Assembly (NCBI GenBank): GCA_937996795.1
Contig: CALKUH010000047.1
Coordinates: 1-64,000, forward strand
Length of the DNA stretch: 64,000 nucleotides
Direction of reading: 5' to 3'
Source: an uncultured Verrucomicrobiota bacterium
GTDB lineage: Bacteria > Verrucomicrobiota > Kiritimatiellia > CAIVKH01
Shown: positions 33,920 to 42,557 of the stretch, in pieces
How the letters are laid out: every line of letters starts with the position of its first letter
Numbering within the stretch: the first letter of the stretch is position 1
The notes under the pieces: model-generated
The model's input: only the letters and a program-made list of their open reading frames with translations
The model's database searches: none
Told to the model about the DNA's origin: nothing
Position numbers and translations under genes: made by a program

Positions 33920-34452
33920 CAGCCGCCCTCCGCCAGATTCAGGAATCGTTTCGCAAAGCGTCCGATGCGGGCCGCACGCTCGCCGCGCGGCGTCAGGCGG
34001 CAGATCTGCGTGTCGGGATCAATGACCACATAGCCTTTGCCCACGAGGAAGGGGATGCGCCAGCCGTAGATTTTGTCGAGGCCATCCGCGCCGTGATACT
34101 CCGCAATCAAGGCATCCGCGGTCCGGGGCGCGCGATGGAGCAAGAGGAGGAGCGAGGTGGAGAAGCCGCCGTTGAACGCGAAGAAATAGTCGATGAAACT
34201 GTGGATGTTGAGGACGAGCACGACCGCGCCGGTCAGTACATCGACCCACGCATGCGTCGCCTGCCACGGAGGCGGCAGGAACCCGAGGTCATCCGGCAAC
34301 GCAAAAAAGACCGCCGCATAGACCGGCACCGACAGCGCCATCAACGGGAAGAAGAGTTTGCCGTGCCGGCGGATGCGCAACAGGTGTGCGAGCACGGCGG
34401 AGACCGGCACATACGCGGCGAAGACGAGCAGCGAGACGAGCAATCCCTTCAT
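33919..34452 (-). CDS. Membrane protein with C-terminal winged-helix-like domain (paralog B)
   Basis: 177 residues from ATG 34452, whose ATGA overlaps the stop of the APH gene. The longer frame would run into that gene. Several hydrophobic helices (residues 2-22, 34-54, 68-95) precede a soluble tail with DALIAEYHGADGLDKIYGWR and DTQICRLTPRGERAARI. It is similar in plan to the next gene. Function unknown; close coupling with a kinase and a phosphatase suggests a membrane step of glycan assembly. Confidence 0.65.
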   Translation of the reverse strand: MKGLLVSLLVFAAYVPVSAVLAHLLRIRRHGKLFFPLMALSVPVYAAVFFALPDDLGFLPPPWQATHAWVDVLTGAVVLVLNIHSFIDYFFAFNGGFSTSLLLLLHRAPRTADALIAEYHGADGLDKIYGWRIPFLVGKGYVVIDPDTQICRLTPRGERAARIGRFAKRFLNLAEGG

Positions 34453-35480
34453 GGCGGAAACGTAGCGGATTCGAGATGGGCCAGCAATTGCTCCGCACGC
34501 TGGAGTTGCTGGCGCCGGCGCTCTTCGATCCGCTCGCCGGGGCGCGCATACGTTCGCCGCGCGGCATCGCGGGGAACGAATTCGTTGAGCAGGATGCAGC
34601 ACCACTTCACGCCGAACAGCGGGTAGAGGGTTTTGACGCGCCGCGGGAGTATCTGCTGTTGCTGCAAGGCGGCCGCCACTTCGGTGATCACATGGTCGTA
34701 GTGCTCGTGGGGAACCGGGACCGCGGGCTGGAGGAAGAAATCGGAAATGGTTTTGGCCGGATCATCCCAGCCCGCGTATTCAAAGTCGACGAAACGCAGG
34801 GTGTGTTGTGGGGTGCGCAGGGCGTTGTGAAAACCGAAATCCGAAGGCGACAAGACGCGTTGATTGGATGGAATCGCGGCGTCGCGCTCCGGAAGGGCGG
34901 AAAGGCGGCGGGTCACGCCGTCGAGGAAGGGGGCCAGCCGGTCGCGCACAAACGCGCAGGCGGCGCGCGAGGCTTCGTCTTCCGCGCGGATCTGCTGCAG
35001 GCGTTCCATGCGTTTTTCGACCAGTCGCAGATGGTCGCCGATGGAAAAGCAGGCCTCCGAGGCGGTGGGCAGGTGTTGCGCGTCAGGGGCACGGCGCTGC
35101 GTGTTCAGCGCACAAAAGAAGGCAAGGGCGTCCGCCACCTCCGAGCGACCGGGTCGTTCATCGGCCAGTCGTGTACCGTCCACATATTCCATCAGTGCAA
35201 TGCCAGCCGCCGCATTCGCGCCCAGGAGGGCGGGGGTCCAGCCGGGGGCATGGCGACCGGCGAAGCGCAGGAACTGCGTCTCGGACGCGAAGCGGTCGCG
35301 CAGATCCGTGGGGGCGCGGAAGTATTGCTTGAGGAAATAGCGCGTGCCGCCCGCGTCAACGCGGAACGCCCGGTTGTTGCCGCCGCCGTGAATCGGGGTG
35401 ACCGTGAGGTCATCGTCAGGACGCCCCGCGTCATGCAGCAACTGCCGGGCGCTCGCGTCGATGGTCTCAAGCGGTTCCAT
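34449..35480 (-). CDS. APH-family phosphotransferase (small-molecule or sugar kinase-like)
   Basis: 343 residues. Protein-kinase-like fold with TRYFLKQYF (Lys51, ATP), LSPSDFGFHNAL (Asp214, Asn219, catalytic loop) and FVDFEYAGWDD (Asp232, metal). The family includes aminoglycoside and choline kinases; sugar or lipid substrates are common. Overlaps the HAD gene upstream by 14 nt and the membrane protein gene downstream by 4 nt. Phosphorylation of a glycan or sugar precursor fits the locus. Confidence 0.8.
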   Translation of the reverse strand: MEPLETIDASARQLLHDAGRPDDDLTVTPIHGGGNNRAFRVDAGGTRYFLKQYFRAPTDLRDRFASETQFLRFAGRHAPGWTPALLGANAAAGIALMEYVDGTRLADERPGRSEVADALAFFCALNTQRRAPDAQHLPTASEACFSIGDHLRLVEKRMERLQQIRAEDEASRAACAFVRDRLAPFLDGVTRRLSALPERDAAIPSNQRVLSPSDFGFHNALRTPQHTLRFVDFEYAGWDDPAKTISDFFLQPAVPVPHEHYDHVITEVAAALQQQQILPRRVKTLYPLFGVKWCCILLNEFVPRDAARRTYARPGERIEERRRQQLQRAEQLLAHLESATFPP

Positions 35481-36099
35481 GCGGCTCCGTCGTTTCGAGA
35501 ATCAAGGCGTTGATTTCGGCCCACGACGATGCCCGCAGCCAGCGGGTATCCGGTTGCGATCGGCCCTCGGGATCGAAGAGGACGCGCCGGGTGCGCAGGG
35601 GGAACGCGGGATCGGAGAGGAATTCAGGGAGATCATCGACGAACCAGTCGCAGTCCGTTGTCGCGATGCGATTGGCTTTGGCCGCCTTGCTCTCCTCCAG
35701 GAAGACGCAGTCGCGTGGCACCTGTCCGTCGCCAGTGCCCACGATCCCCCGGGCATCCAGCCATTCGCGCGCGCTGGCTTGCAGGTCATGTGGTGGTCCC
35801 AGATAGGGCGTCTTCGTTTTGTGGCTGATGATGACGACCCGCCAGCCGCGTCGGCGAAAGGCGGCGATGCACTCGGGCGCGCCCGCGTACGGAGACGCAT
35901 CGATCAGGCCGGGTCCATAGACGTGACCCTGGAGCCGGGTCCAATCGTCCTCGCGGTCCACGGATCGCAGATAGTCCCGCACGGCATCCTTGTCCTCGGG
36001 GCATTCCGGCGGAATCAGCCCCTGGCTGCGCGCCGCCCGATGGAAGACGCCTTTGTAGGATATGAGGGTGTTGTCGAGATCGATGCCGATGATTTTCAT
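35467..36099 (-). CDS. HAD-superfamily phosphatase
   Basis: 210 residues. HAD motif I is IGIDLDNTL (Asp7 nucleophile, Asp9), motif II ISHKT, motif III Lys in ESKAAKAN and motif IV DWFVDDLPEF. A small-molecule phosphatase or nucleotidase type. A sugar-phosphate phosphatase such as a GmhB-like activity would fill the missing step between the isomerase/kinase and nucleotidyl transfer in this locus, but the specificity motif is not GmhB-like enough to claim that. First gene of a four-gene coupled minus operon. Confidence 0.8.
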   Translation of the reverse strand: MKIIGIDLDNTLISYKGVFHRAARSQGLIPPECPEDKDAVRDYLRSVDREDDWTRLQGHVYGPGLIDASPYAGAPECIAAFRRRGWRVVIISHKTKTPYLGPPHDLQASAREWLDARGIVGTGDGQVPRDCVFLEESKAAKANRIATTDCDWFVDDLPEFLSDPAFPLRTRRVLFDPEGRSQPDTRWLRASSWAEINALILETTEPHGTA

Positions 36100-36113
36100 G
36101 CCGTGTTATGCCG

Positions 36114-36141
36114 TTGAAGCGCGCAGGATAATCGGTATCGT
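36114..36141 (+). promoter_or_regulatory. Weak promoter candidate of methyltransferase-GT39 pair
   Basis: TTGAAG at 36114-36119, 16-bp spacer, TATCGT at 36136-36141, within the 69-base divergent gap between the HAD gene and the methyltransferase gene. A GATAAT at 36127-36132 is an alternative -10 box. Confidence 0.3.
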
Positions 36142-36168
36142 CCTGCGGTTCGAGTGCGATTCGCATCC

Positions 36169-37041
36169 ATGAACCAGGAATCCGAGAGCCCCGATTTTTC
36201 GTGCATGTGCTGTGCGGGCCACCGTTGCGCGCCGCACACGCTGGCGGCGCCTGACTATTTCCTGCCGACGGGCTTCCATGTGAATTACGTGCGCTGCATC
36301 GCCTGTGGGTTGGTGCAGCAATATCCACTGCCGGGTTCGGTGGATGCCTTTTATGAAGGATATCCGGTGCACGCGGAAAAATCGCGTCTTCACGAACTGA
36401 TGCGGCGTGTCGTCATGCGGCCCGTCTATTTCCCCCTAAAGACACTGGTGCCGAACGAACTGCTGCTTGACTACGGGGCGGGTGACGGTTGGTTCCTCGA
36501 CAGCGCGAAAGCGACCGGCGTCCAGCGGGCGGGCTTTGAATTGAATCCGGCGCATGCCCGTTCGCTTGCCGCGAAGTTGGGTGTCCCGGTCTATTCGGAT
36601 GCCGGGCAGATGGCGCGCGACCTTCGCGGGCGGGTGGATGTCATCACGCTCCATTTTGTGTTGGAGCACCTGACCGACCTCTCGGGCACGCTGGAAAAAC
36701 TGTCGGAGCTGTTGAAGCCGACGGGCCGTATTTATGTGGTGGTGCCCAACCTGGCGAATCTGGAGTTCAGGTGCTTCGGCAAACGCTGGCACGGATTCGA
36801 CGCGCCCCGTCACATCAGCTTCCCGACGGGACAACAGTTGGAGCCCATTCTGAAACGGGTTGGACTGCGCGTGGAACGCGAATCCTTCGTGCCGTTTCCC
36901 AACACCCTCGCGGCGAGCCTGTGCATTGCGCTGACGGGCCGTTTCCGCCCGCTTCCGTTCATCGCCTTTCTTCCCCTTGCCTGGGTGTGGTCCCGCCTTT
37001 ATCCGCGCGGAACGCGCGCCATTACGCTGGTGAACTCATGA
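36169..37041 (+). CDS. SAM-dependent methyltransferase with zinc ribbon
   Basis: 290 residues from ATG 36169; a GTG 15 bases upstream is an alternative. Cys pairs FSCMCCAGH and CIACGLVQQYP form a zinc ribbon. The SAM motif is LLDYGAGDGWFLDSA and FVLEHLTDLSGTL is motif IV; a C-terminal hydrophobic stretch (FIAFLPLAWVW) may associate with membrane. It is likely a sugar or lipid-linked glycan methyltransferase. Its TGA overlaps the start of the GT39 gene. Confidence 0.82.
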   Translation: MNQESESPDFSCMCCAGHRCAPHTLAAPDYFLPTGFHVNYVRCIACGLVQQYPLPGSVDAFYEGYPVHAEKSRLHELMRRVVMRPVYFPLKTLVPNELLLDYGAGDGWFLDSAKATGVQRAGFELNPAHARSLAAKLGVPVYSDAGQMARDLRGRVDVITLHFVLEHLTDLSGTLEKLSELLKPTGRIYVVVPNLANLEFRCFGKRWHGFDAPRHISFPTGQQLEPILKRVGLRVERESFVPFPNTLAASLCIALTGRFRPLPFIAFLPLAWVWSRLYPRGTRAITLVNS

Positions 37042-39041
37042 ACACATCATCCGCCGCCAACCGTTTCCATCGCCTCTGGCCCCTGCTGCTGGTCCTCGGG
37101 GCGGGAACCTTCTTTCGGCTTTACCATCTGGATGCGCCCGCGTTTCGCGCCGACACGATCCTGTTCTACAACCTGACCCGTCATGTCGATGGCGCGATGA
37201 CGATGTTCTCGCAGTGGCTGCAGTTGATGGGCATATCGGCCCAGCTTCCGTTTCCGATGGCGGCCACGGAATTCTTCCTGAATCTCTTCGGGCTGGAGAC
37301 GACGCACTTTACCGTGCGCCTGCCTTCGGTCCTCTGGGGCGTTGGCGCGCTGCTGGCCGCGTGGTGTTTCGGAAAACGCCTGGGCGGGCAGGGGACCGCG
37401 TTCGCCCTCGCGCTGATCGCGGCATTCAGTCCCTATCTGATTCTCACGAGCCGCGAGGCCTACTTTTATCCCCCGATGGTCCTCGGCTCGTTCCTGCTCC
37501 CGATCGCGGCCACGGATGCGTTGAAAGCAGTGTTCACGCGCGATGCGTACATTCCCGGCTGGCGGATCGCCGCCCATGTCGCGGGCATGTTCCTGATGAT
37601 TTACAGCCAGCCGAGCGGCTGGTTCGCGGCCTTGCTGCTGGCCGGCATCTCCGCGGGCGCCACACTGCTGCAAGCGATGCGCCACCCGGAGGCGCGCGCG
37701 CGCGCGGGTGTGCTGGTGGGCGCGTCGGTGCTGGTCGGCCTGCCGGTGTTGTTCTCGGATTGGGGGGTTCCCCAGTTGATGAAAAGCTCCTCCGAGGAAA
37801 TGCGCTCCTGGGCGCGCCGCGTGTTCGAGGGCGGGCCGTCGCTTCCGAAAATGCTGCTGACCTCCGGCACGGCCTTCTTCATGGGCAAGGGGTTGCTGCG
37901 CGGAATCGTGACGGTCCTCTGCGTGGGCGGCGGCGTGTGGATGCTGGTGCGGCTCGCGCGCCGCGAGCCGTGGCTTTGGCTTTCGCCGGTGGTGTTGCTT
38001 TGCGGCATGGCCTCCTTTCTTCTGGGGCGCGAGGCCACGGGCGCGGGTTTCTATTCCCGCTACATGCTGGCGTACATGCCGCTCTACCTCGCGATCATCG
38101 TGCTGGGGTTGCGGGGCGTTGCGCAAGCCGTGCGACGCTGGCCGGTGGATCGCGTGTTGATGGGCGCGGCGCTGGCCATCGCCGCGCTCAATGCGCATCC
38201 CGCATGGCTGTGCACCCAATTGTCGGGCAAGCCGACGCCCTACAAGGACATGGCGGCCTGGCTCGACCGCGAACTGCCGGCCGGCACGCTGGTCGTGGTC
38301 GATCGCTGGCTGGAACCGTGGAACGAAATGGCGTTGTACCAGCCGACGAATGTCACGGTCACGTTCACGGTCCCCGACGAACCCTACGACACATTCCTGG
38401 CCAATCGCTGGCGCGACTCGGTGCTGCAATTCGTTGAGAAATATCCCGACGCGGCCTACATGGAGATCGCGCGCAACTACTGGGACCGTCCCGCCTCGGG
38501 CCGCTGGGACTGGCCGCTGCGCCACTTCGCGCGCAGCGCGGTCATCACCAACACGGCCGGCCTGAAGCTGCGCGAGTATGGCCTTGCCAATCGCGAGGAC
38601 TATTTCGCCGCGACAACGAATCGCCTGCTCGTGAACATCTTCTACAACACCACGGACGACGTGATCGCAAAGGCCCGGAGCGCGGGGAAGGAGACGCTCG
38701 TGCTGTATGGCCCGGATTGGGGCTATGCCAAGCCGTGGCGGGAGACGCAGCGGTTTGACGACTATCGCGTTCTGCGCAAATCCTCCACGCTGCGGGTGTT
38801 CAATTTGACGGATGGCGCGATGGAGCGCCGTTTGCGGGTGCTCGCGGTGGGCGTCGGCGGACCCAAGCTGGTGAACCTGGCCGGCGGGGTGATCCGTGAA
38901 TTCCCCCAGAATCAGCTCGTGGCGGCGGAGTCCACGCCGTTGACGCTGGCGCCGGGCGAAAATCGCATTGTCTTGCGGGATGTGGGCGGCGCTGGAAATG
39001 CCGCGCTGTTCGTCTCCATGGCGGAGTTGGTGGCGGATTAG
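37038..39041 (+). CDS. GT39-like polytopic membrane glycosyltransferase, second copy
   Basis: 667 residues from ATG 37038 (ATGA overlap). A TM helix (about 14-26) is followed by FRADTILFY, where a lone Asp39 stands instead of the Asp-Glu in the first copy at 18833-20824. Then about ten TM helices (e.g. SVLWGVGALLAAWCFG) and a long soluble C-terminal half. Predicted to transfer a lipid-linked sugar on the outer face of the inner membrane. It ends on a stop that overlaps the stop of the convergent GT2 gene. Confidence 0.75.
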   Translation: MNTSSAANRFHRLWPLLLVLGAGTFFRLYHLDAPAFRADTILFYNLTRHVDGAMTMFSQWLQLMGISAQLPFPMAATEFFLNLFGLETTHFTVRLPSVLWGVGALLAAWCFGKRLGGQGTAFALALIAAFSPYLILTSREAYFYPPMVLGSFLLPIAATDALKAVFTRDAYIPGWRIAAHVAGMFLMIYSQPSGWFAALLLAGISAGATLLQAMRHPEARARAGVLVGASVLVGLPVLFSDWGVPQLMKSSSEEMRSWARRVFEGGPSLPKMLLTSGTAFFMGKGLLRGIVTVLCVGGGVWMLVRLARREPWLWLSPVVLLCGMASFLLGREATGAGFYSRYMLAYMPLYLAIIVLGLRGVAQAVRRWPVDRVLMGAALAIAALNAHPAWLCTQLSGKPTPYKDMAAWLDRELPAGTLVVVDRWLEPWNEMALYQPTNVTVTFTVPDEPYDTFLANRWRDSVLQFVEKYPDAAYMEIARNYWDRPASGRWDWPLRHFARSAVITNTAGLKLREYGLANREDYFAATTNRLLVNIFYNTTDDVIAKARSAGKETLVLYGPDWGYAKPWRETQRFDDYRVLRKSSTLRVFNLTDGAMERRLRVLAVGVGGPKLVNLAGGVIREFPQNQLVAAESTPLTLAPGENRIVLRDVGGAGNAALFVSMAELVAD

Positions 39042-40087
39042 GTCCGGCCGAGCAGCAGCGTCTTGACCGTGCCTTCGATGGCGCCGGCAAAATAGATCAG
39101 GTCCGCCAGCGGACCGGTGCCCGCAATCAGCAGGCTGTCACGCGGGAAGCGGCGGAGGCCCATCACGAGGTACATCGCCGCGCGCGCGCCGATCCACACG
39201 GCGATCCATACCGGTGACCATCCGATGACCACGTGAAGCGCCAGCAGGGCGAGCAAGCCGGCCGCGAACAGTAGCTGGGCCATCCGATGCAGCGCGCGCA
39301 GGCGACGGTTCGCGGTGGATTCCCCCAGAATGCCGAGCCCGTACCGGATGGCCACGTACACCTGGCCCCGCGCATAGGTGCGCTGTTTGCGCAGCACCTT
39401 TCGGATCGAATCGCTGGTGCCGGTGAACATCACCCGGAAGCGCGCGGCGCAATCCTGGATCAGCATATGTCCGTCGCGGCGCATTTTGGCCGAGAGGTCC
39501 TGGTCTTCCGCGGTGAGTGAGAGGTTTTCGGTGAAGAATCCGTAGCGCGCGATGACGTCCCGGCGGAACACGTCGGCTTTGCCTTCAATAAAGTTGACGG
39601 GGTAGACACCCTTGTCGGAGCGGTCCGTCTCGACCGGCAGCACATTCAGCGCGGCGAAGAGGCGGTCGCTCAACCCGAGCGCCTCGTGGTTCTCGAAGAG
39701 GTATTGGCCCGTGGCCACCGCGATCCGCGGGTCTCGTTCCAGATGGACGAGCATGCGCTCGATGTAGTCCGTGTCGAGCAGGCAGTCGGAGTGCAGCGTC
39801 ATCACATAGGGCGCGGTGGTCCGCCGCAGGCCCACGTTGCAGGTGCGCGCGAGGCCAAGGTTCCGCTCGTTCCGCACATAGTCGATCCTCGAAAGGAACG
39901 GGGCGACCGCGTCGTCGAGGTGGTCCGGCGAGCGGTCGTTCACGACGATGATCTGGAGCGGCTGGACGGTTTGCGCGAAGAGCGCCTCCAGCACGTGCGG
40001 GATGGTGGCCGCGCATCCGTAGGCCGGAATGACGACGGACACCCGGGGCGCGGCGCCGGGCGCCGTATTCGGAGTGGGAACTGCCAT
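39038..40087 (-). CDS. GT2 glycosyltransferase with C-terminal TM segments
   Basis: 349 residues. SVVIPAYGCAATIPHVLEAL and IIVVNDRSPDHLDDA are the GT-A N-terminus, TLHSDCLLDTDY the DxD region and TAEDQDLSAKMRR the ED motif; QRTYARGQ replaces QxxRW. The C-terminal third is hydrophobic (LFAAGLLALLALHVVIGW, WIGARAAMYLVMGL). It is probably a membrane glycosyltransferase adding sugars from nucleotide donors. Convergent with the upstream GT39 gene: the TAA on this strand and the TAG on the other share two bases. Confidence 0.87.
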   Translation of the reverse strand: MAVPTPNTAPGAAPRVSVVIPAYGCAATIPHVLEALFAQTVQPLQIIVVNDRSPDHLDDAVAPFLSRIDYVRNERNLGLARTCNVGLRRTTAPYVMTLHSDCLLDTDYIERMLVHLERDPRIAVATGQYLFENHEALGLSDRLFAALNVLPVETDRSDKGVYPVNFIEGKADVFRRDVIARYGFFTENLSLTAEDQDLSAKMRRDGHMLIQDCAARFRVMFTGTSDSIRKVLRKQRTYARGQVYVAIRYGLGILGESTANRRLRALHRMAQLLFAAGLLALLALHVVIGWSPVWIAVWIGARAAMYLVMGLRRFPRDSLLIAGTGPLADLIYFAGAIEGTVKTLLLGRT

Positions 40088-40126
40088 GGGCCGGGATGAT
40101 AGCGGGGGCGGCGGGGCCGAAAAGTC

Positions 40127-40825
40127 CTATTTCACGTGCGCGCGAATCCAGTCGATGGAGCGGAGACCGGCGTGATGCAGGTGGTGCGCGGTCCGTCGTC
40201 CGTCCGCTTCGAGCAGACGTGCATAGTCATGAAGCGAGGGCGGGGCCGCGGCGACGATCCATCCGCCGAGCGCGAGTGTGTTCAGCAGGACAATCACCAC
40301 ATAGGAGAAGAGGCGCCCGTGTTCCTGGATGTCGGGTTGCCGGTGCGTGAGCATGCTGATCGTGAACGTGACGTGGAAGGCGTAGGTCAGGCCGAGCAGG
40401 GCGAGCACCAGCGGTTCGTAGGGGCGCAGGTCGAGGAAAAAACCAAGCACGAGCACCAGGGCGAGCAGCAGCACCGAGTAAAACGGGAAAAAATAGGGCG
40501 CGAGTGTGATGATCCAGTTCGTCTTGGATACCGTGACGCTGCCGCCGTGCGCGCTCACGCGCAACCGGGAGACGCGCGCGCCCATGAGCAGCGCCCAGAA
40601 CGCGTGGGTGAGTTCGTGCCCGAGCACATAGGTCCGCATCGGGCGCGGCATGGTGGCGAACAGGAACAGCCAGAGCAGGAAGCCCCCGCCAAGCCACGCC
40701 GCGGAGTGCGGGTGCGCCCCCAGTTCATCCGGCTGCAATTGCGCGACCAGCCGGGCGGTGGCCGACACGACCACCCACGCGAGGGGAAGCAGGAGGAGGC
40801 CGAGGAGGAATTTCAGGGGCCGCAT
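40127..40825 (-). CDS. Polytopic membrane protein with HExxH motif (M50-like)
   Basis: 232 residues from ATG 40825, start chosen because it overlaps the 3' end of the upstream gene by 13 nt and is followed directly by a TM helix. Motif LGHELTHAFWALLMG (His70, Glu71, His74) is a zinc HExxH site in a membrane setting, as in site-2-type and DUF-type proteases. At least four further hydrophobic helices. The third zinc ligand was not identified with certainty. A role in processing membrane proteins or simple structure remains open. Confidence 0.65.
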   Translation of the reverse strand: MRPLKFLLGLLLLPLAWVVVSATARLVAQLQPDELGAHPHSAAWLGGGFLLWLFLFATMPRPMRTYVLGHELTHAFWALLMGARVSRLRVSAHGGSVTVSKTNWIITLAPYFFPFYSVLLLALVLVLGFFLDLRPYEPLVLALLGLTYAFHVTFTISMLTHRQPDIQEHGRLFSYVVIVLLNTLALGGWIVAAAPPSLHDYARLLEADGRRTAHHLHHAGLRSIDWIRAHVK

Positions 40826-41616
40826 CGCGTCCGCTTCTCTTTCAGGAGTCGCTCGTGGGTCCAGGTGCGGAGTCGTTGCTCGATTGATGGATGGAGAACC
40901 CAGGGAAAGTCTTCGCCCATTTCGCGGAGGAACTGAAGCCGTTCCCCGTCGGTGACACCCTTTCGAATGGAGCCGTTGAGCTGGACCAAATTGCGGATGA
41001 TCTGGAAGCGCGTCGGGCAGTGGCCCGGATGCGCGCTTTCGGGGTCGATCCACCAGAGCGTTGGCGCCGCAGCGCCGGGCGGCAGTTGCACAAGGACATT
41101 CAGGGCCTTGATGTCGTCATGATAGACGCCGTTGTGCAGGAGGTTCATCCAGTGGGCGCGGATCGTCATGCGCCAGCGGACGCGGGTTTCCGCGTCCCAC
41201 CGGGGCGCCTGTTTCTTGATCCACTCCCGGAGGGTCACCGCATGGGGAATCGCCTCCATTGTCAGGACGGACGTGTAGCCGCCGACGTTGCAGGTGGCGA
41301 ACTGGTGCACCGCCGGCATCGGCAGTCCCATCTCCCGCATCGTGCGCGCCGCCGCCCATGCGTGGCGTGCCCACCCGGGCCGCCAGGCGAGATACCAGGG
41401 CGGGTCCTTGAAGAACTTGAGAATGGTCGGCGTGCCGTCGAGGTGCACGAGCAGCACGGCGCGGCGGGTGACGCGCTTGAGCACCACGCGGTCCGGGTTC
41501 CTCCAGGCCGCGATCGCCAGGGCGGCGAGGGCGGGATCGGGCCGCGCGGCGCGCAGGTGGGCGCGGTAGCGGCGGTGCGATTCACGAAAAACGGCTGAAT
41601 TGCCGGTTGACTTCAT
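40813..41616 (-). CDS. LPS-core kinase-like protein (WaaP/KdkA family)
   Basis: 267 residues with an atypical protein kinase fold. ATP-Lys in TPTILKFFKD (Lys67), catalytic loop GVYHDDIKALNVLV (Asp168, Lys170, Asn173) and metal Asp in LWWIDPESAH (Asp191). The family phosphorylates heptose or Kdo in lipopolysaccharide inner core. That fits the heptose-like genes in the same locus. Overlaps the HExxH protein gene downstream by 13 nt. Confidence 0.8.
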   Translation of the reverse strand: MKSTGNSAVFRESHRRYRAHLRAARPDPALAALAIAAWRNPDRVVLKRVTRRAVLLVHLDGTPTILKFFKDPPWYLAWRPGWARHAWAAARTMREMGLPMPAVHQFATCNVGGYTSVLTMEAIPHAVTLREWIKKQAPRWDAETRVRWRMTIRAHWMNLLHNGVYHDDIKALNVLVQLPPGAAAPTLWWIDPESAHPGHCPTRFQIIRNLVQLNGSIRKGVTDGERLQFLREMGEDFPWVLHPSIEQRLRTWTHERLLKEKRTRCGP

Positions 41617-41634
41617 GAGGTTGGCCGATAGTAT
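41607..41634 (+). promoter_or_regulatory. Candidate promoter of rpsT
   Basis: TTGACT at 41607-41612, 16-bp spacer, TAGTAT at 41629-41634; the -35 box overlaps the 5' end of the divergent kinase gene. Expected start near 41641, about 64 bases before ATG 41705. Confidence 0.5.
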
Positions 41635-41704
41635 GTCACAACTTTTTCCCGCGGATCAATCATGCTGCGGGCGGGTGCAGGGCGCCCATTTGAGGAGATG
41701 AGTA

Positions 41705-41974
41705 ATGGCACATTCGAAGCAGGCGTTGAAGCGTCACCGTCAGAGCGAGGAAGACCGTCTTCGCAACAAGGCGGGGCGTTCTCTGATTAAGACGTTCCAG
41801 ACGAAGTTCAAGGCGGCGGTCACGGGCAAGGACGCCACCCAGGCGGCGGAGGCCTTCAAGGCCTACTGCTCCGCGCTCGACAAGGCGGCAAAGAAGGGGA
41901 TCATCAAGAAGGGCCAGGCGGTCCGCAAGAAGGGTCGCGCGGCCGACCACCTGCGCGCGCTGAAGGCCGCCTGA
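41705..41974 (+). CDS. rpsT: Ribosomal protein S20
   Basis: 89 residues, typical length. Begins MAHSKQALKRHRQSEEDRLR and ends with the basic GIIKKGQAVRKKGRAADHL characteristic of bS20, which binds 16S rRNA early in 30S assembly. Monocistronic: promoter candidate at 41607 and a strong hairpin terminator at 42001-42032. ATG is preceded by GAGGAGATGAGTA. Confidence 0.97.
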   Translation: MAHSKQALKRHRQSEEDRLRNKAGRSLIKTFQTKFKAAVTGKDATQAAEAFKAYCSALDKAAKKGIIKKGQAVRKKGRAADHLRALKAA

Positions 41975-42000
41975 TCGTCGGGGCATCGGTTTTGCAGTGA

Positions 42001-42032
42001 AGCGAGCGGCCTTCGGGCCGCTCGCTGCGTTT
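42001..42032 (+). terminator. Intrinsic terminator hairpin after rpsT
   Basis: Perfect 11-bp stem AGCGAGCGGCC / GGCCGCTCGCT around a TTCG tetraloop (42001-42026), followed by GCGTTT. The T-run is short. It lies between convergent rpsT and lptE and may also stop readthrough from lptE. Confidence 0.75.
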
Positions 42033-42044
42033 AACCCAGGCGGA

Positions 42045-42557
42045 CTACCACGCCTCGACCATCTGCTGCACGAGCTTCGTGGCCAGGTCTTCCGCGGCCA
42101 CGGGCAGGCCGATGAGTTTCGAGGAGCTCAGGTCGCCGGCCATGTTGAACACGCCTTCGCCGCGCACGGCGGGGCGCTCGACGATGACGCTGTCGTCGGA
42201 GCGGCGCGTCATCAGCAGGGAGGCGGTCATCCGGATGCGATACTGCCGCACGTCGGAGCGGCGCGTGGTGTCGAAGGCCACCGGCTCGATCCGGTATTCG
42301 CGGATGCGGATGCGCACGATCGCGTCGGCGGTGTCCTCTGCGGCGATGCGCAGGGACCCATCGCGCTGGATCTGTTCGATGACCGCGCGGGTGGTTTCGA
42401 TTTCGATAAGCGGCTCCGAGGTCTCGTTGAGCACCGAGGGCACATAGACCGTTTCGATGTCCGTCGGAAGCATTGAGCCAAGGCGGTAACCCGCGCAGCC
42501 GGTCAGGCCAATGGCGAGGACGGCGACGGACAAGAGGGCAAGCCACTTAGTTCTCAT
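42045..42557 (-). CDS. lptE: LPS-assembly lipoprotein LptE
   Basis: 170 residues from ATG 42557. The lipobox is LTGC at Cys21 after a hydrophobic signal. The mature part begins AGYRLGSMLPTDIETVYVPS and has the LptE beta/alpha pattern (TSEPLIEIETTRAVIEQIQR). LptE plugs the LptD barrel for insertion of LPS into the outer membrane. Start overlaps the bamD stop by 11 nt; same operon. Confidence 0.88.
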   Translation of the reverse strand: MRTKWLALLSVAVLAIGLTGCAGYRLGSMLPTDIETVYVPSVLNETSEPLIEIETTRAVIEQIQRDGSLRIAAEDTADAIVRIRIREYRIEPVAFDTTRRSDVRQYRIRMTASLLMTRRSDDSVIVERPAVRGEGVFNMAGDLSSSKLIGLPVAAEDLATKLVQQMVEAW

